Below the pieces are notes generated by a model. That model had not been told where the DNA came from. It searched no databases and saw nothing but the letters and a program-made list of their open reading frames with translations. Positions 60,088 to 64,000 of a stretch of DNA of 64,000 nucleotides are shown here, piece by piece. The position numbers and the translations under genes are program-made. How positions within the stretch are numbered: the stretch's first letter is position 1; the number at the start of each line of letters is the position of its first letter. Source of the stretch: Gammaproteobacteria bacterium. Lineage in GTDB: Bacteria; Pseudomonadota; Gammaproteobacteria; Burkholderiales; Burkholderiaceae_C. The stretch covers positions 62,001-126,000 of the forward strand of contig JAHJWB010000023.1 in NCBI GenBank assembly GCA_018828125.1. The letters are read 5' to 3'.

Positions 60088-61959
60088 ATGAACGCACCCA
60101 CAATGCAGGGCCTGAATCTCCATGCCCCCTCGTATGTCAAAAACGCCCGGCTGCTGGCCTGGGTGGCGGATATGGTGGCTCTGTGCAAGCCCGACAACCT
60201 TTATTGGTGCGATGGCTCCAAGGAAGAGTACGACCGGCTTTGCCAGCAGCTCGTCGACGCAGGAACCTTCAAGAAGCTCAATCCTGCCAAACGCCCCGGT
60301 AGTTACCTGGCTTGGTCCGACCCTTCGGACGTGGCCCGCGTGGAAGACCGCACTTACATCTGCTCTGCCGCCAAGGAAGATGCAGGCCCCACCAACAACT
60401 GGATGGCGCCCGCAGAGATGCGCGCCACGCTGCAGCCCTTGTTTGACGGCTGCATGAAGGGCCGCACCATGTATGTGGTGCCCTTCAGCATGGGCCCGTT
60501 GGGCAGCCACATCGCCCACATCGGCGTGGAGCTGACCGACAGCGCCTACGTGGCCGTGAATCAGCGCCTGATGACCCGCATGGGCAAGGCTGTGTACGAC
60601 GTGCTGGGCGTGGAAGGCGACTTTGTGCCATGCATGCACACTGTGGGCGCACCCCTGGCCGAAGGCGACAAGGACACGACCAGCTGGCCCTGCAACCCCA
60701 AGGTCAAGTACATCGTCCACTACCCCGAAACGCGCGAGATCTGGTCCTACGGCTCGGGCTACGGCGGCAACGCTCTGCTGGGCAAGAAGTGCCTGGCGCT
60801 GCGTATTGCATCGACGATGGGCCGTGACCAGGGCTGGCTCGCCGAACACATGCTCATCCTGGGCGTGACCAATCCGCAGGGCAAGAAGTACCACGTGGCG
60901 GCGGCCTTCCCCAGCGCCTGTGGCAAGACCAATTTCTCGATGCTGGTGCCGCCCGAAGCCGGTTTTGCGGGCTGGAAAGTCACCACGATTGGCGACGACA
61001 TTGCCTGGATCAAGCCCAATGCCGACGGCAAGATGGTGGCGATCAACCCCGAGGCGGGCTACTTTGGCGTGGCGCCCGGTACCAACATGCACACCAACCC
61101 CAACTGCATGTTGTCTCTGAACAAGGACGTGATCTTCACCAATGTGGCCCTGACGGACGACGGCGACGTGTGGTGGGAAGGCATGGAAAAAGACACCGGC
61201 AAGCTGCCCGACCACCTGATTGACTGGCAAGGCAAGGACTGGACGCCCCAGATCGCCAAGGAAACTGGCGCCAAAGCCGCCCATCCCAATTCGCGCTTCA
61301 CCGTGGCCGCACTCAACAACCCGGCGCTCGACCCACAATGGGACGATGCGAACGGTGTGGCGATTGATGCGTTCATTTTTGGCGGCCGCCGCTCCACCAC
61401 GGTGCCGCTGGTCACCGAAGCCCGCACCTGGACGGAGGGCGTGTACATGGCGGCAACCATGGGCAGCGAAACCACAGCCGCCGCCTTTGGCGCCCAGGGC
61501 GTGGTGCGCCGCGACCCGTTCGCCATGCTGCCGTTCTGCGGATACAACATGAGCGACTACTTCCAGCACTGGCTGAATATGGAAGGCAAGATTGCCGCGA
61601 CAGGCAAGGCGTTGCCCAAGGTGTTCTGCGTGAACTGGTTCCGGAAAGATGAGGCTGGCAAGTTTGTCTGGCCGGGCTATGGCGACAACATGCGGGTGCT
61701 CAAGTGGCTGATTGACCGCATCGAAGGTCAGGCCCAGGGCCAGGAAACCATGTTTGGTGTGGCGCCGCAATATGCAGAAATCAACTGGACCGGGCTCGAC
61801 TTCACTCCTGAACAGTTCCAGGCCGTGACCAGCATTGACAAAGCCGCCTGGACGGAGGAGTTCAAGCTCCACGACGCTCACTTTGACCAGTTGGCGCACC
61901 ATTTGCCCAAAGAGTTGCTGGATACCAAGGCGCAGTTGGAAAAGCGGCTGAGCGCCTGA
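60088..61959 (+). CDS. pckG: Phosphoenolpyruvate carboxykinase (GTP)
   Basis: 623 residues from ATG 60088 ([16 protein letters not shown]), the usual length for the GTP-dependent class. The kinase loop [13 protein letters not shown], Mn-site block [21 protein letters not shown] and the guanine-site [10 protein letters not shown] are intact. It converts oxaloacetate to PEP in gluconeogenesis. The frame upstream of 60088 covers the leader and is not coding. A terminator follows. Confidence 0.97.
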   Translation: MNAPTMQGLNLHAPSYVKNARLLAWVADMVALCKPDNLYWCDGSKEEYDRLCQQLVDAGTFKKLNPAKRPGSYLAWSDPSDVARVEDRTYICSAAKEDAGPTNNWMAPAEMRATLQPLFDGCMKGRTMYVVPFSMGPLGSHIAHIGVELTDSAYVAVNQRLMTRMGKAVYDVLGVEGDFVPCMHTVGAPLAEGDKDTTSWPCNPKVKYIVHYPETREIWSYGSGYGGNALLGKKCLALRIASTMGRDQGWLAEHMLILGVTNPQGKKYHVAAAFPSACGKTNFSMLVPPEAGFAGWKVTTIGDDIAWIKPNADGKMVAINPEAGYFGVAPGTNMHTNPNCMLSLNKDVIFTNVALTDDGDVWWEGMEKDTGKLPDHLIDWQGKDWTPQIAKETGAKAAHPNSRFTVAALNNPALDPQWDDANGVAIDAFIFGGRRSTTVPLVTEARTWTEGVYMAATMGSETTAAAFGAQGVVRRDPFAMLPFCGYNMSDYFQHWLNMEGKIAATGKALPKVFCVNWFRKDEAGKFVWPGYGDNMRVLKWLIDRIEGQAQGQETMFGVAPQYAEINWTGLDFTPEQFQAVTSIDKAAWTEEFKLHDAHFDQLAHHLPKELLDTKAQLEKRLSA

Positions 61960-61987
61960 ACAACCCTCGTCCCGTAAGCGATTGAGA

Positions 61988-62017
61988 AACGCCCCGCGCA
62001 ATGTGGGGCGTTTTTTT
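61988..62017 (+). terminator. Terminator of pckG
   Basis: AACGCCCC, seven-to-nine-base loop, GGGGCGTT, then seven T. Confidence 0.92.
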
Positions 62018-62088
62018 GCGGTCATGGGCTGGGGCGCATATTTGTCCAGATCGTTGCCGACCCTGATTTTCGCCGTCCCACCCTCAGC

Positions 62089-62118
62089 AAAAAAGCCGTG
62101 GCATAACCACGGCTTTTT
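62089..62118 (-). terminator. Terminator of the first membrane-protein paralogue (bidirectional)
   Basis: GCCGTGG, CATAA loop, CCACGGC, flanked by A6 on the left and T5 on the right, so it can act on either strand. Confidence 0.9.
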
Positions 62119-62166
62119 GTCTCTTCATTCTGCGCAGACTGACTGCGCACCAGCCCTGCAGGCCTC

Positions 62167-62607
62167 TTAACGGTAGCCGCGGAGATCGTTCACGGTGGCA
62201 ATGCCCATGGCATGGTTCAGTTCGGCCATGATCCGCGGATCCTTCAGCGCGACTTGCCAAGTGCGCTCGTCCTGCGCCGCATTGCGGCGGTTTTGCGCCC
62301 AGTTTTGGGCCGCCGATAGCAACACAACACCGGCACGGCGTGCGGGGGCCGTCAACAAAGCCAAGGCGGCGAACGCTACCAGCCACAGCACCATCCAGGC
62401 AGCCAGCAGGTGGCCTTCGCTCCACGTGTCAATCATTTGGTTGGCTACCACCAACAGCGCGGAGACCACTGCCGCCAGCACAAGCGAGGCAGCGCCGCGG
62501 GCGCCGTCAAAGTTGGCGGCAACGCTCTTCAAAGCAGCGGCTGCGTTTTCGGCGCGTACAACGCCGGCATGTTCGGTGGAGTGGTCTACGTGTGCAAAGC
62601 TGGTCAT
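62167..62607 (-). CDS. Two-helix membrane protein, paralogue A, unknown function
   Basis: 146 residues from ATG 62607 (MTSFAHVDHSTEHAGVVRAE). Two hydrophobic segments at about 40-62 (ASLVLAAVVSALLVVANQMI) and 70-92 (LLAAWMVLWLVAFAALALLT), then a basic/polar tail ending NDLRGYR. The same length as paralogue B and alike throughout. No known family. It has its own promoter and terminator. Confidence 0.85.
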   Translation of the reverse strand: MTSFAHVDHSTEHAGVVRAENAAAALKSVAANFDGARGAASLVLAAVVSALLVVANQMIDTWSEGHLLAAWMVLWLVAFAALALLTAPARRAGVVLLSAAQNWAQNRRNAAQDERTWQVALKDPRIMAELNHAMGIATVNDLRGYR

Positions 62608-62657
62608 GGTGATTCCCTTGTCTAACGCTTGTGGCGAAAATGCCGGGCGATGGGGTG

Positions 62658-62701
62658 ATATTAGGGTTAACCCTTGATACATTCAAGTTTATATTTTGAA
62701 T
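62658..62701 (-). promoter_or_regulatory. Promoter of paralogue A with LysR-type site
   Basis: Minus strand: -35 TTGAAT (62686-62681), 17 bases, -10 TAATAT (62663-62658). The -35 is one arm of ATTCAA-N9-TTGAAT (62681-62701). AGGGTTAACCCT (62663-62674), a perfect 12-base palindrome, fills part of the spacer. Confidence 0.75.
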
Positions 62702-62767
62702 CTCAACCATTCATTTTGGTGATGTTTGCTTTGGCGACATTCGGGTTCGCTTTTCAGCCCGTGCAAA

Positions 62768-62801
62768 CAAAAAGGCCGTGACATTCACTGCCACAGCCTT
62801 T
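62768..62801 (-). terminator. Terminator of paralogue B
   Basis: Minus strand: AAAGGCTGTGG, loop, CACGGCC, then TTTTTG. The arms are imperfect. Confidence 0.75.
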
Positions 62802-62836
62802 GTTGCGATGCGACCCGGCTCATCCGGGCTTGTGCC

Positions 62837-63277
62837 TTAACGGTACTTGCGGATGTCGTCCACAGCGCGGCGGTCCAAGGCATGCGAGATGTCGGCCATC
62901 ACACGCAAATCCTTCACGGCCAATTGCCACGTCTTCTCGTCCTCCATGGCCAAACGGCGGCTTTCAGCCCAGCGTGCACCGGCGGCACGCAGTGCCACAC
63001 CCGCGCTTCGCGCAGGGGCACTGAAAATTGCGATCCCAGCAAAGGCGATCACCCACAACACCATCCAGGCGGCTACCAAGTGCCCGTCGACCCAGGTGTC
63101 CACCACCCGATTGGCCACGACCAGCAGTCCGGCCACACCGGCTGCCAACAAGAGCGACCCTGCGCCGCGCGCTCCATCAGAACGAGCCACAGCCCGCCGG
63201 AAGGCCGCCACCACGTTTTCAGCGCGTTCCACGCCAGGGTGTTCGGTGGGATAGTCAACGTGTGCAAAGGCGGTCAT
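62837..63277 (-). CDS. Two-helix membrane protein, paralogue B, unknown function
   Basis: 146 residues from ATG 63277 (MTAFAHVDYPTEHPGVERAE). Hydrophobic segments at about 40-62 and 70-92 (LVAAWMVLWVIAFAGIAIFS); polar tail with KTWQLAVKDLRVMADISHAL and ending DDIRKYR. Collinear with paralogue A, with no gaps. The promoter and the terminator position are also duplicated. A LysR gene lies divergently. Confidence 0.85.
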   Translation of the reverse strand: MTAFAHVDYPTEHPGVERAENVVAAFRRAVARSDGARGAGSLLLAAGVAGLLVVANRVVDTWVDGHLVAAWMVLWVIAFAGIAIFSAPARSAGVALRAAGARWAESRRLAMEDEKTWQLAVKDLRVMADISHALDRRAVDDIRKYR

Positions 63278-63328
63278 GAGGGGTTCCCTTTCAAACGCTT
63301 GTGGCGAAATTGCCGGGGCGATGGCGCA

Positions 63329-63372
63329 ATACTAGGGTTTACCCCTTATTCATTCAAATTTATATGTTGAAT
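63329..63372 (-). promoter_or_regulatory. Promoter of paralogue B with LysR-type site
   Basis: Minus strand: -35 TTGAAT (63357-63352), 17 bases, -10 TAGTAT (63334-63329). The -35 is an arm of ATTCAA-N9-TTGAAT (63352-63372), the same arms and spacing as upstream of paralogue A. The site is 31 bases from the LysR start. Confidence 0.75.
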
Positions 63373-63403
63373 CATTAATATTCACAAGGATGATGAATAC
63401 CCC

Positions 63404-64000
63404 ATGGGCCCTTTGAACTTCCGATCCCTGGACCTGAACCTCCTCCGTGTTTTTGACGAGGTAATGGCAGAGCGCAGCCTGACGCGGGCGGCGCACAAGC
63501 TGTCCATCACCCAACCCGCGGTGAGCAATGCCATGCGGCGGTTGCGCGAGGTTGTGGGTGACGAACTTGTGGTCCGCAGCGGCCAGGGCGTGGAGCCAAC
63601 GCCCCGCGCTCTGGCACTTTGGCCCCCCGTTCGAGAGGCGCTCACCCAACTGCAGGAATCCCTGGCCCCGGGGCGCTTTGAACCCGCGACGGCAGAGTCC
63701 ACGTTCGTACTCGCCATGGCAGACGCGACAGCCGCGACCTTGATACCTGCTCTGGTCGAAATCATTGAGCGCGAGGCGCCAGGCATTTCCGTGCGGGTGT
63801 TGCCCCTGACCACGCGCGACCCGCGCCGCCTGCTGGAGGAAGAAGCGGCAGACATGGCCGTGGGCTACTTTCCGGCGGCGCTGGCAGATCTCACTGCGCG
63901 GGCGCAGTCGGGTGGTGTGGTGGCGTACGAGAGCCGACGGCTTTATGACGGCGAATATGTGTGCGTCATGCGGCAGGGTCACCCCCTGGCCGCTGTGCCC
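63404..64000 (+). CDS. LysR-family regulator, 3' end outside window
   Basis: First 199 residues from ATG 63404 (MGPLNFRSLDLNLLRVFDEV). Helix-turn-helix at about 10-68 (LTRAAHKLSITQPAVSNAMR, then RLREVVGDELVVRS), then the start of a NodD/PcpR-like ligand domain (FVLAMADATAATLIPALVEI). No in-frame upstream ATG is visible. Divergent from paralogue B; the shared site ATTCAA-N9-TTGAAT makes both paralogues likely targets. Confidence 0.92.
   Translation, partial: MGPLNFRSLDLNLLRVFDEVMAERSLTRAAHKLSITQPAVSNAMRRLREVVGDELVVRSGQGVEPTPRALALWPPVREALTQLQESLAPGRFEPATAESTFVLAMADATAATLIPALVEIIEREAPGISVRVLPLTTRDPRRLLEEEAADMAVGYFPAALADLTARAQSGGVVAYESRRLYDGEYVCVMRQGHPLAAVP

Noticed and set aside
59986-62025. 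A 679-codon open frame opposite pckG
   Set aside because: It is the complement of pckG and has no family features.

Overview
The window looks like a chromosomal segment of a Gram-negative betaproteobacterium of the Comamonadaceae, most likely Acidovorax or a close relative. The basis is the high G+C coding style, the Comamonadaceae-type proteins (Bug-type receptor remnant, split MetH, GTP-type PEP carboxykinase, porin) and two families of dispersed intergenic repeats that I associate with this family. I see no tRNA, rRNA, CRISPR array, phage or transposase gene. The assignment is by recognition, not by database search.

Left part (1-24 kb): the 3' part of an acyl-CoA ligase gene and a wrecked Bug-receptor gene face a livHMGF-livK ABC transporter operon. 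Then come a beta-lactamase-fold serine hydrolase, shikimate kinase, a YihY/BrkB membrane protein coupled to a flavin-type oxidase, small membrane proteins, a VOC protein, a ClC channel and a divergent LysR/RidA pair. A two-gene operon follows with a PQQ-type sugar dehydrogenase and a TonB receptor resembling E. coli PqqU (YncD). Next is the large C-terminal part of methionine synthase (metH2), preceded by a clear S-adenosylhomocysteine riboswitch; the N-terminal homocysteine domain (metH1) lies about 28 kb away at 50.3-51.4 kb.

Central part (23-36 kb): one co-directional block encodes a Urt-type ABC importer (urtABCDE), formamidase (fmdA), a zinc-ribbon protein (fmdB) and aliphatic amidase (amiE), so short amides or urea can be imported and hydrolysed to ammonia. 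Divergent from it is a hybrid histidine kinase whose input domain is a whole NCS1-type transporter, translationally coupled to a LuxR-type response regulator. The shared promoter region carries three inverted repeats. Three intergenic repeat elements sit inside the amide operon.

Right part (36-64 kb): a PACE efflux gene with a divergent LysR gene, an MBL-fold hydrolase with a divergent GlxA-type regulator, PPK2, glutamate dehydrogenase, a porin, an exported argininosuccinate-lyase-like protein with a divergent LysR, an A+T-rich orphan SUKH-like immunity gene, a 5'-truncated trhP next to ttcA, two lipoproteins, recQ, two tandem class-A-beta-lactamase-like proteins, threonine dehydratase, a 48-residue membrane protein, queC and pckG. 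The window ends with two tandemly duplicated membrane-protein genes with duplicated promoters, beside a LysR gene that runs off the end.

At least nine copies of one short palindromic repeat and three of another lie mostly just downstream of stop codons; some supply stop codons or adjoin starts.
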